A stretch of DNA of 64,000 nucleotides from Dehalococcoidia bacterium. GTDB taxonomy: Bacteria; Chloroflexota; Dehalococcoidia; DSTF01; JACRBR01. The notes below the pieces were generated by a model. The model did no database searches, was not told the origin of the DNA, and was given only the letters and a program-made list of their open reading frames with translations. Within the stretch, counting starts at the first letter, position 1; each line of letters starts with the position of its first letter. A program made the translations under genes and the position numbers. Where the stretch lies: the NCBI GenBank assembly GCA_021731085.1, contig JAKFYB010000008.1, positions 62,001 to 126,000 on the forward strand. Reading direction: 5' to 3'. Below, piece by piece: positions 41,726-49,323 of this stretch.

Positions 41726-42135
41726 CGATGCAGATTGCGCCGGAGCGCGCCATCACAGCCGAGACCGAGATGCTTATCCGCCAGGGGGTGCCCCTGATCA
41801 TCGAGTTCACATCGTCACGGGCGAAGCAGCGGCCGCTTGCCGCTCGCGCCGGCGGTATCGAGCTGATGCCCGGCGGCCGCATGCCGGTGCGAGCCGTGGA
41901 CATCGACCGCTACCCGGACCTGCGCAAGCGGTTCCGCATTAACCTCCTGCCAACGTTCATCGTCATGCAGGACCTCAACGAGATCGCCAGGTTCATCGGG
42001 CCGCACTCACGGCGCGAGCTGACGGGCGCCTTGCGCCGTGCGCTCGATCCGGAGATCGTGCGGCTGGAGGAGCCACCGAAGGCGAAGGCGCGCTGGAACG
42101 ACTTCACAACACGGCTCTGGGGCTTCTCGGTATGA
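41722..42135 (+). CDS. Thioredoxin-fold protein lacking the CxxC motif
   Basis: 137 residues from ATG 41722 (GGAGGT 8 bases upstream). PLIIEFTSSRAKQRPLAARAG occupies the place of the thioredoxin active-site strand and loop, and FRINLLPTFIVMQDLNEIARFIG matches the cis-Pro segment. The two active-site Cys are absent, so a redox role is unlikely; a structural or binding role is inferred. It overlaps the upstream membrane-protein gene by 4 bases, suggesting joint function. Confidence 0.6.
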   Translation: MTMQIAPERAITAETEMLIRQGVPLIIEFTSSRAKQRPLAARAGGIELMPGGRMPVRAVDIDRYPDLRKRFRINLLPTFIVMQDLNEIARFIGPHSRRELTGALRRALDPEIVRLEEPPKAKARWNDFTTRLWGFSV

Positions 42136-42195
42136 ACGGCCACATCACGCGAATATTCCTCGGCAGGGACCGCACATCCCACGCCTCCTGCGAGT

Positions 42196-42214
42196 CGCGG
42201 GCTGAAAGCCCGCG
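42196..42214. repeat. Palindromic repeat, CGCGGGCT family
   Basis: CGCGGGCT gaa AGCCCGCG, 8-bp arms, followed by CTCC. It lies 30 bases before the parS site. Same element at 45456, 56897 and 59645. Confidence 0.75.
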
Positions 42215-42244
42215 CTCCGGACCTATGCGGCATCCGAATGGTGA

Positions 42245-42260
42245 TGTTTCACGTGAAACA
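42245..42260. other. parS centromere site (ParB/Spo0J binding site)
   Basis: TGTTTCACGTGAAACA is the canonical 16-bp perfect palindrome bound by chromosomal ParB proteins. It lies in the short gap before the DUF4097 gene. parS sites cluster near the chromosomal replication origin in most bacteria. No parA, parB or dnaA gene is in the window. Confidence 0.85.
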
Positions 42261-42275
42261 TTGGGAGCGTAGACG

Positions 42276-43178
42276 ATGGACTTTACGCGTAGCGTCGTGC
42301 GGGAGTTTGAGACGGCCGAGAAGGCCGTGCTCCACCTCGAGGCGCGCTCTGGCACGGTGACGGTCGAAGCGCACGGCCACCAGAAGGTCGTCGTCGAAGC
42401 CATCGTCCACGTCTGGTCTGACGCCGCTTCTGAAGCCGACGAGGCCATCGCACTCGTCGATCGCGGCATGTCGCAGGACGAACAGCAGCGCGTCATCGTC
42501 CGCGCACCGTCACTTCCCCAAAGCGAAGGATGGTCGTTCTGGGGCAAGCGCGGCGCGCGCGTCGATTACAACGTCCTCGTCCCCGTTCGCACCGCCGTCC
42601 GCGTTCTCTCACGCAGCGGCCGCGTCGGCATCGCCCGCACCGAGGGCCGCGTGCACGTCGAGAGCGGCAGCGGCCGCATCGCCCTTGAGGAGATCACGGG
42701 CGAGGTAGCCGTCGTGTCCCGCAGCGGCGGCGTCTCGATCGCCCGCATCATCGGCGACGTCACCGCCGAGGGCCGCAGCGGCAAGATGGAAGTCCGCGAC
42801 ATCACAGGCAAGCTCACCCTCCAGTGCCGAAGCGGCGGCATCGACGTCCGCGACGTGACGGGCGACATGGAGATCCGCGGCCACACCGGCACCGTCAGCA
42901 TCGAGAACGCACATGGCGGCATCTTCGCGCGCGCCCACACCGGCGTCGTGCGCTACCGCGGCCGCATAGAAGGCGACACCGCGCTTTCCGCGCACACCGG
43001 CAGCATCATGCTCGCCATCGATCCCGCGCAGGGCTTCTTCCTCGACGCCGAGAGTGACACCGGCACCGTCCGGAGCGACCTCCCGCCACGACGCGCCTCC
43101 GCCGCTCCCAGCGAAGGGCCCGCGTACAAGGTCCGCCTCCGCACCCACACAGGCTCGATCCGCATCACCCGGCTCTAG
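42276..43178 (+). CDS. DUF4097 family beta-helix-like protein
   Basis: 300 residues. From about residue 85 on it is built of a short repeat of about 19 residues (SRSGRVGIARTEGRVHVESGSG style: Ser-Gly-x-hydrophobic-x-hydrophobic), which should fold as a stack of beta strands, as in DUF4097/YvlB-like proteins. No signal peptide or membrane segment is seen. ATG 42276 has a GGGAG site and the gene starts 15 bases after the parS site. Members are often linked to envelope stress, but no function is established. Confidence 0.8.
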   Translation: MDFTRSVVREFETAEKAVLHLEARSGTVTVEAHGHQKVVVEAIVHVWSDAASEADEAIALVDRGMSQDEQQRVIVRAPSLPQSEGWSFWGKRGARVDYNVLVPVRTAVRVLSRSGRVGIARTEGRVHVESGSGRIALEEITGEVAVVSRSGGVSIARIIGDVTAEGRSGKMEVRDITGKLTLQCRSGGIDVRDVTGDMEIRGHTGTVSIENAHGGIFARAHTGVVRYRGRIEGDTALSAHTGSIMLAIDPAQGFFLDAESDTGTVRSDLPPRRASAAPSEGPAYKVRLRTHTGSIRITRL

Positions 43179-43183
43179 CTCGA

Positions 43184-43534
43184 CTACGTCGTCTTCTTCT
43201 TGCGCTTGCTCGGCGCGGCCGAATCCGCGCCTGCAAGTCCCATCGTCACCCACCGCTGCAGCGCCGGGCCGCGAGACACGCCGGCCGGCGAAACGTACAC
43301 CATGCCTGTCATCGGGCGGCCCGTGAAGTCCATCGGTCGGGCGTGGGCGCTCTTGAGCGCAGCGCTGTTCTGTTCAGCGCCCGCACGGACGACGAGCTCG
43401 TCGTTGAGAACGCCCACGCACATCTTGCCGTCCTTCAGGAACGCAAGACCACCGAACATCTTTCGCTCGCTGATGCCCTTCTCAGCGGCCAGCATCTTGC
43501 GCACGCGATCCGCCAGTCGTTCGTTGTAGGCCAT
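43184..43534 (-). CDS. TfoX/Sxy family (N-terminal domain) protein
   Basis: 116 residues. The N-terminal TfoX domain is clear: MAYNERLADRVRKMLAAEKGISERKMFGGLAFLKDGKMCVGV, then LVVRAG. A basic Lys/Arg tail (KRKKKTT) ends the protein. ATG 43534 has a GGAGGG site. In gammaproteobacteria TfoX/Sxy proteins switch on competence, but the short stand-alone form in other phyla has no known role. Convergent with DUF4097 (5 bases apart). Confidence 0.85.
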   Translation of the reverse strand: MAYNERLADRVRKMLAAEKGISERKMFGGLAFLKDGKMCVGVLNDELVVRAGAEQNSAALKSAHARPMDFTGRPMTGMVYVSPAGVSRGPALQRWVTMGLAGADSAAPSKRKKKTT

Positions 43535-43543
43535 TCGTCCCTC

Positions 43544-44065
43544 CTACCGCGGAAAGCCGCGCCCGCCTAGTGCGCCGTGTAGCGCACAGAGCTCGCCCCA
43601 GTGCGAGAGTACGTGTCCGAGCACGCCTGCGCCTAACACCCAGCCGACACTCTTCTCACCAAACCCGGCGGCTGACAGATCCAGCGTGCGATCGAGGTCG
43701 TTCGGCGTCAATGTCGCCAGGTACGCATCCGTCGATGCCGCAACAGCCGCGCCATACGCGGACAACGCCACCAGATCGACCCGCACGCGCTTGCCCCAAT
43801 CCTGCCAATCACCATCTTGCGGCGGCATCTCGCTGATGCCCGTTTTCCCGGCCCAATCGCTGGCGAACAGCGGCACGCCACCTCGAATCAGTCCGTTGAC
43901 GAAGCCGTCCTCACCAGTCGCCAGATGTGCGTAGGTCGCGCCGATCGGGTTCATTGCTCCCGGCATCGGCGCGTGCGCATGCTCAACGCTGACCTCAGCG
44001 AGGGTACCCATGAGAAAGTCCTGTGCTTGCCGGCGCTGTTCTCGAAGAAACTGGATCGTGTCCAT
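43544..44065 (-). CDS. DinB superfamily protein
   Basis: 173 residues, four-helix bundle of the DinB/YfiT type. Metal-ligand His positions are visible at TYAHLATGE (about residue 48) and GHVLSHWGELCALHGALGG near the C-terminus. Family members use a metal site, some as mycothiol- or bacillithiol-dependent transferases. The gene is 9 bases upstream of TfoX on the same strand, so the two probably form a unit. ATG 44065 has a GGAGG site. Substrate unknown. Confidence 0.8.
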   Translation of the reverse strand: MDTIQFLREQRRQAQDFLMGTLAEVSVEHAHAPMPGAMNPIGATYAHLATGEDGFVNGLIRGGVPLFASDWAGKTGISEMPPQDGDWQDWGKRVRVDLVALSAYGAAVAASTDAYLATLTPNDLDRTLDLSAAGFGEKSVGWVLGAGVLGHVLSHWGELCALHGALGGRGFPR

Positions 44066-44258
44066 TGCCGTCCTCCGTCATATCGATCGCATTCGGAGCG
44101 AGCATACGCGCACCCCGCCGCAGCGAACAGTGCGCAACGGCCCGGTCGAGGGCTCGCTCCTGACAGCGTCTTGTCAGCGTGGCCCAACTCAACCTCGTGT
44201 CCCCAGTCCCTGGTCCCTCACCTGTCCCCCTACGGCGCGTATGCGTAACCTAACGACC

Positions 44259-45245
44259 ATGCGAATCGCACTGATCGGCCAGGCAGCATTCGGCGAAGCC
44301 GTCTTCAAGGCGCTCGTCGAGGCCGGCGAGCAGATCGTCGCCGTCTCATCCGTCGAGGGCACACCTGAACGCCCCGATCCGCTCTGGTCCGCCGCCTCCG
44401 CCGCTGGCCTTCCCGTCTTCCCAACCGGCAAGCTCAAGAAGAAGGCTGTGCTCGCCGAGTACACCGCGACCGCGCCCGACCTCTGCGTCATGGCCTTCGT
44501 GAACCACATCCTCCCCGAGTCCGTCCTCTTCGCCCCGGCGCACGGATCGATCCAGTACCACCCGTCGCTCCTGCCACGGCACCGCGGACGCAGCGCGATC
44601 AACTGGGCCATCCGCATGGGGGACGCGCAGACCGGCGTCACGATCTTCTGGACCGACAAGGGCATCGACACCGGCCCCGTCCTGCTGCAGCGCGCCTGCG
44701 ACATCGGCCCCGATGACACCGTCGGCTCCCTGTACTTCGACCGCCTCTTCCCGATGGGCGTCGAGATGCTGGCGGAATCGGTGCGGATGGTGCGCGAAGA
44801 CACGGCGCCGCGCATCGATCAAATCGAGGCGGACCAGACGTACGAGTCGCCGGCCGACGACGGCAACAGCGCGATCGCGTGGATGACGCCCGCTCGCGAC
44901 GTACATAACCTGATCCGGGGCAGCAATCCACAACCAGGCGCGCACGCGATCCTGTACGCGACGAAGGTGCGCATCTTCGATTGCAGCGTGACGCTCTTCG
45001 ACGACCCGAACGCGACTGGCGGCACGCAAGAGCATGGCGGCGTCGAGTACCCGACGGCACCGGGAGCGATCCTTTCCGCCAATGACGCACAGATCGACAT
45101 CGCTTTGTTGGGCGGGGTGTTGCACGCGAAGCGGCTGCAGCGCGATGACGGCAAGAAGGTGGGGGCGGGGGAGTTCGCGGCGGAGATGGGTGTTGTGGTC
45201 GGGGATGCGTTCGAGGATGGCATTGTCGACACGGAACTCACGTAA
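44259..45245 (+). CDS. Formyltransferase-fold protein (Fmt / FDH N-terminal-like)
   Basis: 328 residues from ATG 44259 (MRIALIGQ); an ATG at 44241 is also possible. The formyl-transferase domain (1-190) has GSIQYHPSLLPRHRGRSAINWAIRMG, with the catalytic His and the SLLPRHRG folate loop, plus TGVTIFWTDKGIDTGPVLLQ. The catalytic Asn and Asp regions (FVNHILPE, DIGPDDT) are present. The C-terminal 110 residues resemble the Fmt C-terminal fold. It uses 10-formyl-THF to act on Met-tRNA, or another formyl acceptor. No def gene is adjacent, so a specialised formyltransferase is possible. Confidence 0.8.
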   Translation: MRIALIGQAAFGEAVFKALVEAGEQIVAVSSVEGTPERPDPLWSAASAAGLPVFPTGKLKKKAVLAEYTATAPDLCVMAFVNHILPESVLFAPAHGSIQYHPSLLPRHRGRSAINWAIRMGDAQTGVTIFWTDKGIDTGPVLLQRACDIGPDDTVGSLYFDRLFPMGVEMLAESVRMVREDTAPRIDQIEADQTYESPADDGNSAIAWMTPARDVHNLIRGSNPQPGAHAILYATKVRIFDCSVTLFDDPNATGGTQEHGGVEYPTAPGAILSANDAQIDIALLGGVLHAKRLQRDDGKKVGAGEFAAEMGVVVGDAFEDGIVDTELT

Positions 45246-45455
45246 CCTATGAGGGCCATTGGCCTGGGACAAGATCCTTCTCAACGCAGAGGCGCAGAGT
45301 TTCGCGGAGAAAGCGCAGAGCATCTCAGGGTTCCCACCGCCTCCGCCACGTAGCCTGCGCAACAAAACTCGCTGCTCGACGAGGGCGCGGCAAGCGGCGC
45401 CCCTGCTCGTGGCTGGGCGTCGCTATCGCACCTGAGTGTTCGTGGCGTTCGAAGA

Positions 45456-45474
45456 CGCGGGCTGAAAGCCCGCG
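45456..45474. repeat. Palindromic repeat, CGCGGGCT family
   Basis: CGCGGGCT gaa AGCCCGCG followed by CTCCGG, same 24-base surroundings as the copy at 42196. Upstream, near 45285-45320, lies a second, looser GCAGAGGCGCAGAG-type repeat. Confidence 0.75.
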
Positions 45475-45491
45475 CTCCGGCATCGTAGTGA

Positions 45492-45983
45492 TCAGGCGGC
45501 TTTGTAGGCTTCTTCCAGCGGTGCTAGTTCCAGCTTCTTCATTTGCATGAAGGTGGCGGTGACGGCTTCGACCTTTTTCGGATTGGAGTCCTTGAGCATT
45601 TCGTGGAGGCGCTCGGGGACGACCTGCCATGACACGCCGAACTTGTCTTTGAGCCAACCGCAAACGCTCTCCTCCCCACCGTCGGCGAGCAGCTTGTCCC
45701 AGTAGTAGTCGATCTCCGTCTGGTCGCTGCAGGGGATCATGAAGGAGACGGACTCGTTGAACTTGAAGTCCGGACCGCCGTTGAGGGCGACGAACTGCTG
45801 TCCCATGATCTCGAAGTCGACGGTCATGACGGTGCCAGCCTTCTTGCCAGTGACCTCTTCGTGTCCCTTCGGATACCGCGTCGTGGCGCCGATCTTTCCG
45901 TCCTTGAAGATGCTGGTGTAAAACTTGGCGGCATCCTCGGCTTCGTTGTCGTACCAGAGGTGGGTGACGAGTTGCTTGGTCAT
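45492..45983 (-). CDS. VOC family protein (PhnB-like, 3-demethylubiquinone methyltransferase-type domain)
   Basis: 163 residues with one vicinal-oxygen-chelate domain pair: VTHLWYDNEAEDAAKFYTSIFKDGKI at the start, GTVMTVDFEIMGQQFVALNGGPDFKFNESVSF in the middle and YYWDKLLADGGEES and GWLKDKFGVSWQVVP in the second half. The family's conserved metal/substrate positions are only partly kept. ATG 45983 has an AAGGAGG site. Function within the VOC superfamily is unknown. Confidence 0.88.
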   Translation of the reverse strand: MTKQLVTHLWYDNEAEDAAKFYTSIFKDGKIGATTRYPKGHEEVTGKKAGTVMTVDFEIMGQQFVALNGGPDFKFNESVSFMIPCSDQTEIDYYWDKLLADGGEESVCGWLKDKFGVSWQVVPERLHEMLKDSNPKKVEAVTATFMQMKKLELAPLEEAYKAA

Positions 45984-46359
45984 GGCTTCCTCCTTGTGGC
46001 TGCATGTCCGCTGCCCGAATCGACTCGTTCACGGTAGCGCGCCGGGCAGTGGGCTCCGCTTTGGCCCGCGTGGGCGTGGGTTTCAAGATCGTATCGGGAC
46101 GGCCTTTCGACGCAGAGGGTTAACCTTTCGGCACCTGTGGCGTTGATCCGAAGCTGAACGTGGCCAACCAGGGGATCCTCTATATGCAAGGCGATCTGTA
46201 TCGGCGTTTTTTCGCCGGCGTCGCTGCCGACGTTACCAACGATTTCGTGTTCGTGACCGCGCCACGCGTGCCCTTGAGTTCGATGCTTGCGGCGGTCGGA
46301 AGTTTGCGCGGAGAGACGCCGACGATCCTCCCGCCTGAGACCGGATCTGCAGGGTTGCG
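45984..46359. other. 376-base intergenic region without convincing gene
   Basis: A 67-residue frame at 46160-46363 exists but has no ribosome site or recognisable sequence. No strong hairpin, repeat or promoter was picked out. It must carry the promoter of the VOC gene. Confidence 0.4.
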
Positions 46360-47013
46360 TTAGACGCGGCCTCTGGCGCGGGCCATGAAATAGCCGACCA
46401 CGACGAGCAGGACGAAGGCGCCCGTGCCGACCCACAACACCCACCACACCGCTTTGCCGCTAGCACTGCTGCTTGGATACGCGCGGAGCGTGAGGTCGAC
46501 GGTTTCACCCGCACCGACGTCAACGTGGTGCGCCAGGAACAGCGGGCCCGCGAATGCTGCCTCGACGACAACCATATCTGGCGTGCCTTCGATGTGCGGG
46601 CAGCAGCCGGCCTCGTACTCGCGGTATTCGGAGATCTGTAGATTTGGCCGGCGATATCCGGTGCGGATGGGCGGCGTTGGCGCGCAACGGTGGTAGGCAA
46701 CTTTGTACTCACCTGTGGGCACTGCAAGAGACGCATGGCCAGCCGGATCCGGCCCGGCTTCGGCAACGATCGGCAGCGTGTTCGATTCCAGCGTCACCGC
46801 GACGTCGCTCTTGAGTACCAACACGCGGCAGGTTGGTTCGAGGGATGTGCTGTCTTCGCCAGATGAAAACTTGCCATCGTTGTTTAGGTCGAGGTAGACG
46901 AATGTGTTGATGGTGGCGGCACCAGGTTCCTGTGCGGTGGTCTCAGTCGACATGGAGAGCATGGCCGCGGCCAACGACGCCAGCATAATGATGAGTCGCA
47001 TTCTATTCACCAT
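46360..47013 (-). CDS. Secreted/membrane-anchored protein with SdrD-B-like segment
   Basis: 217 residues from ATG 47013 (MRLI at 47001 also possible). Residues 1-30 form a signal peptide (LIIMLASLAAAMLSMSTETTAQ). TFVYLDLNNDGKFSSGEDS (about 38-56) matches the SdrD B-like/Ca-binding start of surface proteins. A Cys-containing region (RRPNLQISEYREYEAGCCPHIEG) follows, and a C-terminal membrane segment VWWVLWVGTGAFVLLVVVGYFMARARGRV. So it sits outside the membrane, held by its C-terminus. Partner and role are unknown. Confidence 0.7.
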   Translation of the reverse strand: MVNRMRLIIMLASLAAAMLSMSTETTAQEPGAATINTFVYLDLNNDGKFSSGEDSTSLEPTCRVLVLKSDVAVTLESNTLPIVAEAGPDPAGHASLAVPTGEYKVAYHRCAPTPPIRTGYRRPNLQISEYREYEAGCCPHIEGTPDMVVVEAAFAGPLFLAHHVDVGAGETVDLTLRAYPSSSASGKAVWWVLWVGTGAFVLLVVVGYFMARARGRV

Positions 47014-47057
47014 CAATACCGTGGATAACCTGGTCTCCACATTCTCGCCCAACCGGC

Positions 47058-47079
47058 GGGCGGCCACACAGGGCCGCCC
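47058..47079. repeat. Palindromic repeat, GGGCGGCC family
   Basis: GGGCGGCC acacag GGCCGCCC, 8-bp arms, 60 bases from the GNAT gene stop. Mirror copy at 48103 on the other side of that gene. Confidence 0.75.
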
Positions 47080-47092
47080 CTACGCCGACCAA

Positions 47093-47134
47093 ACGACCAA
47101 CGACCAACGACCAACGACCAACGACCAACGACCA
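47093..47134. repeat. Tandem array: six copies of the 7-mer ACGACCA
   Basis: Exactly six uninterrupted copies, ending 4 bases before the GNAT gene stop. Confidence 0.9.
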
Positions 47135-47138
47135 AACT

Positions 47139-47987
47139 CTAGAACATCACTGACGGGCACCAGGTGCCCTTGGGGTCTTCGTAGGGGCCGTATGCCATGA
47201 GCTGCATGACCTTCTGGTTGCGGTGGCCGGCGGCGAGGGCGCGGCGGTAGAGATCGCCCTGGCGGACGCAGCAGTTCGCGAGCGCGCCGGGCGTCGTTGC
47301 GCCGACGCCGGCATACAGCACGAGCAGGTCGTCGTCGGTTTCGGCGACGCCGTGGCCGATGGCGGTGCCGACGAGATAGCCGGCGATGTGGCCGCGGTCG
47401 ATGACGTAGATCGGGAAGCCGGACTGGGCGAGCGCGGCGTACTCGCCCTTGCGGCTGATGCGGTAGATCTCCTGGCAGAGCGCGTCCATCGCGTCGTAGT
47501 CGGCCGCGGTGGCGATGCGGAAGTTCGCGTTGATGGGGCCCTTGTCGGACAGCTGGAGGTAGGCAACGGACTCCTTCACGTCGAAGCCGAGGGAGGAGTA
47601 GAGGGCTAGCGAGCGCATGTTGAAGCTGTCCTGCATGAGGCGCACCATCTCGTGGCCGCTGGCGGCGGACTGCCGGAGAGCGTCGAGCATGAGCGTCTTG
47701 CCGATGCCGCCGCCCTGCGCGGTGATGTCGACGGAGACGGGGCCGATGCCGGCGACATCGCCCCACATGTTGGTGAAGGTGCTTCCGCGTGGGGTATCGC
47801 CGTCGTAGGCGCCGGCGACGTACACCTGCTCGTTGGACATGAGCAGCGAGATGATGCCGACGCAGAACTCGACGCTGGGGAAATCGGGCGGAAAGCCGTG
47901 GGAGGTGGCGATGTCGTTGAAGGCGTCGAAGAGGATGCGCGCGAGTGCGGGGACGTCTTCCTGGGCGGGGCGGTGGATGTGGAGCAT
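47139..47987 (-). CDS. GNAT-family N-acetyltransferase
   Basis: 282 residues, probably two GNAT domains: MLHIHRPAQEDVPALARILFDAF starts the first, with the acetyl-CoA loop VDITAQGGGIGKTLMLDAL (Q/R-x-x-G-x-G) at about residue 88-106; the second half repeats the fold with IATAADYDAMDALCQEIY. It ends YGPYEDPKGTWCPSVMF. Neighbours give no substrate. The gene is bracketed on both sides by a tandem array and a matching GGGCGGCC palindrome, unlike any other gene in the window. Confidence 0.82.
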   Translation of the reverse strand: MLHIHRPAQEDVPALARILFDAFNDIATSHGFPPDFPSVEFCVGIISLLMSNEQVYVAGAYDGDTPRGSTFTNMWGDVAGIGPVSVDITAQGGGIGKTLMLDALRQSAASGHEMVRLMQDSFNMRSLALYSSLGFDVKESVAYLQLSDKGPINANFRIATAADYDAMDALCQEIYRISRKGEYAALAQSGFPIYVIDRGHIAGYLVGTAIGHGVAETDDDLLVLYAGVGATTPGALANCCVRQGDLYRRALAAGHRNQKVMQLMAYGPYEDPKGTWCPSVMF

Positions 47988-48002
47988 TTGGCCTCCGGCC
48001 AG

Positions 48003-48050
48003 CTAGTCAGCTAGTCAGTTAGTCAGTTAGTCAGTTAGTCAGTTAGTCAG
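48003..48050. repeat. Tandem array: six copies of the 8-mer (C/T)TAGTCAG
   Basis: Two CTAGTCAG then four TTAGTCAG, uninterrupted, just upstream of the GNAT start. No spacers, so not CRISPR. Confidence 0.9.
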
Positions 48051-48102
48051 GCACATTGTCCACGGGAATCATCAGCAGGGCCAACATCGGCCTCAAAGCA
48101 AC

Positions 48103-48127
48103 GGGCGGCCCCGGAAAGGGGCCGCCC
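48103..48127. repeat. Palindromic repeat, GGGCGGCC family
   Basis: GGGCGGCCCC ggaaa GGGGCCGCCC, 10-bp arms. Same core arms as at 25333 and 47058. Confidence 0.75.
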
Positions 48128-48165
48128 TACAATGGACGTTCGCCAATACGAGCAGGTAGTGGCCG

Positions 48166-48888
48166 CTAGAGCTTTTCGGCGAGGTGGGCGCGTTTGCGTT
48201 CGTACTCTTCTTCGGTGATGAGGCCGTCGGTCTTGAGCTGGTTGAGCTCGCGGAGTTCGGCGGCGACGTCCTGTACGCCCGGCGCGGGCGGCGGAGGCGG
48301 CGCGGGTGGCGCTGCTGTCGTGCCGCCGATCGGGAAGGCCGGCGGGACGGTGTAGCGAGGCGGGGCGAACTCCATGTAGTCCATGCCGGCGGGGAGGCCG
48401 TGTGGTGCGTAGACGACGACTTGCTTGAGAACCTTGTCATGGAGGGCCTGGCGATCCTTGTCGAAGAAGAGCCACACCGCGTCGATGAGGCCGGCGAGTC
48501 CGCTTGTGAAGCTGTTGAGGGCGCCGATGACGAGCATCTTCACGACGACTTCGCGCAGCCATGAATCACCCTGCCCGATACGGCGTCCAGTTTCGAGGTT
48601 GATGGGGTAGGTGTTGACGAGACGCTTGGCGGGCGACTGACCGGTCTTCGATGTGAAGATCATCCAGATAAACCAGCCGATGACGAGCGTGACGATAATC
48701 AACAACCCTTCGAGCACCCAGTCGCCGAAGAAGCGGCGCGTGTACGTCGCGCGCTCGACGGTCAGGGTTTCGTCGCGCATGTAGACACGGCAGTAGTCGC
48801 AGAAGACGCTGCCTTTGTGGTTGGGGTTCTGGCAGCGAGGGCAGACGGCGGGAATCGCCAGTGCGGTGGTTGAGGGAGCTATGGCCAT
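48166..48888 (-). CDS. RDD family membrane protein with zinc ribbon and SHOCT domain
   Basis: 240 residues from ATG 48888 (AGGAGG site). Residues 14-35 hold a CPRCQNPNHKGSVFCDYC zinc ribbon. An RDD-type region (40-165) follows with membrane segments (LLIIVTLVIGWFIWMIF; MLVIGALNSFTSGLAGLIDAVWLFF) and the LHDKVLKQVVV end. A Pro-rich linker (PPAPPPPPAP) leads to a C-terminal SHOCT motif ELRELNQLKTDGLITEEEYERKRAHL. The function of RDD proteins is mostly unknown; SHOCT often mediates oligomerisation. A 9-bp inverted repeat (48994-49020) lies upstream. Confidence 0.82.
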   Translation of the reverse strand: MAIAPSTTALAIPAVCPRCQNPNHKGSVFCDYCRVYMRDETLTVERATYTRRFFGDWVLEGLLIIVTLVIGWFIWMIFTSKTGQSPAKRLVNTYPINLETGRRIGQGDSWLREVVVKMLVIGALNSFTSGLAGLIDAVWLFFDKDRQALHDKVLKQVVVYAPHGLPAGMDYMEFAPPRYTVPPAFPIGGTTAAPPAPPPPPAPGVQDVAAELRELNQLKTDGLITEEEYERKRAHLAEKL

Positions 48889-48993
48889 GGGGCGCCTCCT
48901 GCTGTTCGCGGTGCGCGCGACAGCTTCGATTGATTCGGGGTGATGGCCGCGGATCCTGCTTGGCCCGGTGCCGTCGTTTCTACCTTGTTTCGC

Positions 48994-49020
48994 ACAGTAC
49001 CTGAGACAGCAAGGTACTGT
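48994..49020. promoter_or_regulatory. 9-bp inverted repeat upstream of the RDD gene (operator candidate)
   Basis: ACAGTACCT (48994-49002), 9-base spacer, AGGTACTGT (49012-49020), about 106 bases before the RDD start codon. Perfect arms in a region otherwise without coding sequence. Confidence 0.45.
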
Positions 49021-49070
49021 CAAGGGCACAAGGAAGGGAGCTGCCGCGCGAGCGTACGTCATGAGACGAC

Positions 49071-49090
49071 GACGGGCGGGGGCGCCCGTC
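49071..49090. repeat. Palindromic repeat, GACGGGCG family
   Basis: GACGGGCG gggg CGCCCGTC followed by CTCCT, the same motif that is found inside the moaA gene (62792-62851). Confidence 0.7.
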
Positions 49091-49285
49091 CTCCTGCAAA
49101 GCGGCTCGGTCGTCGCACGACGAGGGGTCCAGAGCAGCGCCGACGCAACGATGAGCAGCGCTGCCGCACTGGCGGCGATGGTGCGATTGGTCTCAGCAAC
49201 GTCGGCGCACGATGAGGGTGCGGCGGAGGGTGCCGGGAAGCAAGCGCCCCTACGTGGGCGATGGATCGCGCTGTCGCATGCCGCG

Positions 49286-49303
49286 GCGGAGCTGAAGCTC
49301 CGC
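49286..49303. repeat. Palindromic repeat, GCGGAGCT family
   Basis: GCGGAGCT ga AGCTCCGC, 20 bases from the stop codon of the ABC permease gene. Confidence 0.7.
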
Positions 49304-49323
49304 GGTACTGCGGGTCGGAGGGG

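Larger units (their letters stand above)
48889..49323. other. 435-base intergenic region with operator-like dyad and palindromic repeats
   Basis: It holds ACAGTACCT / AGGTACTGT (48994-49020), GACGGGCG gggg CGCCCGTC (49071-49090) and GCGGAGCT ga AGCTCCGC (49286-49303). A 119-codon plus-strand frame over it is explained by these repeats. The RDD gene's promoter must be near the first element. Confidence 0.55.

Noticed and set aside
42196-42275. Possible replication origin around the parS site
   Set aside because: No dnaA/dnaN genes, no DnaA-box cluster and no AT-rich unwinding region were seen; only the parS motif is supported.
46160-46363. 67-codon plus-strand frame
   Set aside because: No ribosome site, no recognisable sequence, and it runs into the end of the convergent secreted-protein gene.
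47093-48050. Possible CRISPR array
   Set aside because: The arrays are 7- and 8-base units without spacers and there are no cas genes, so they are simple tandem repeats.
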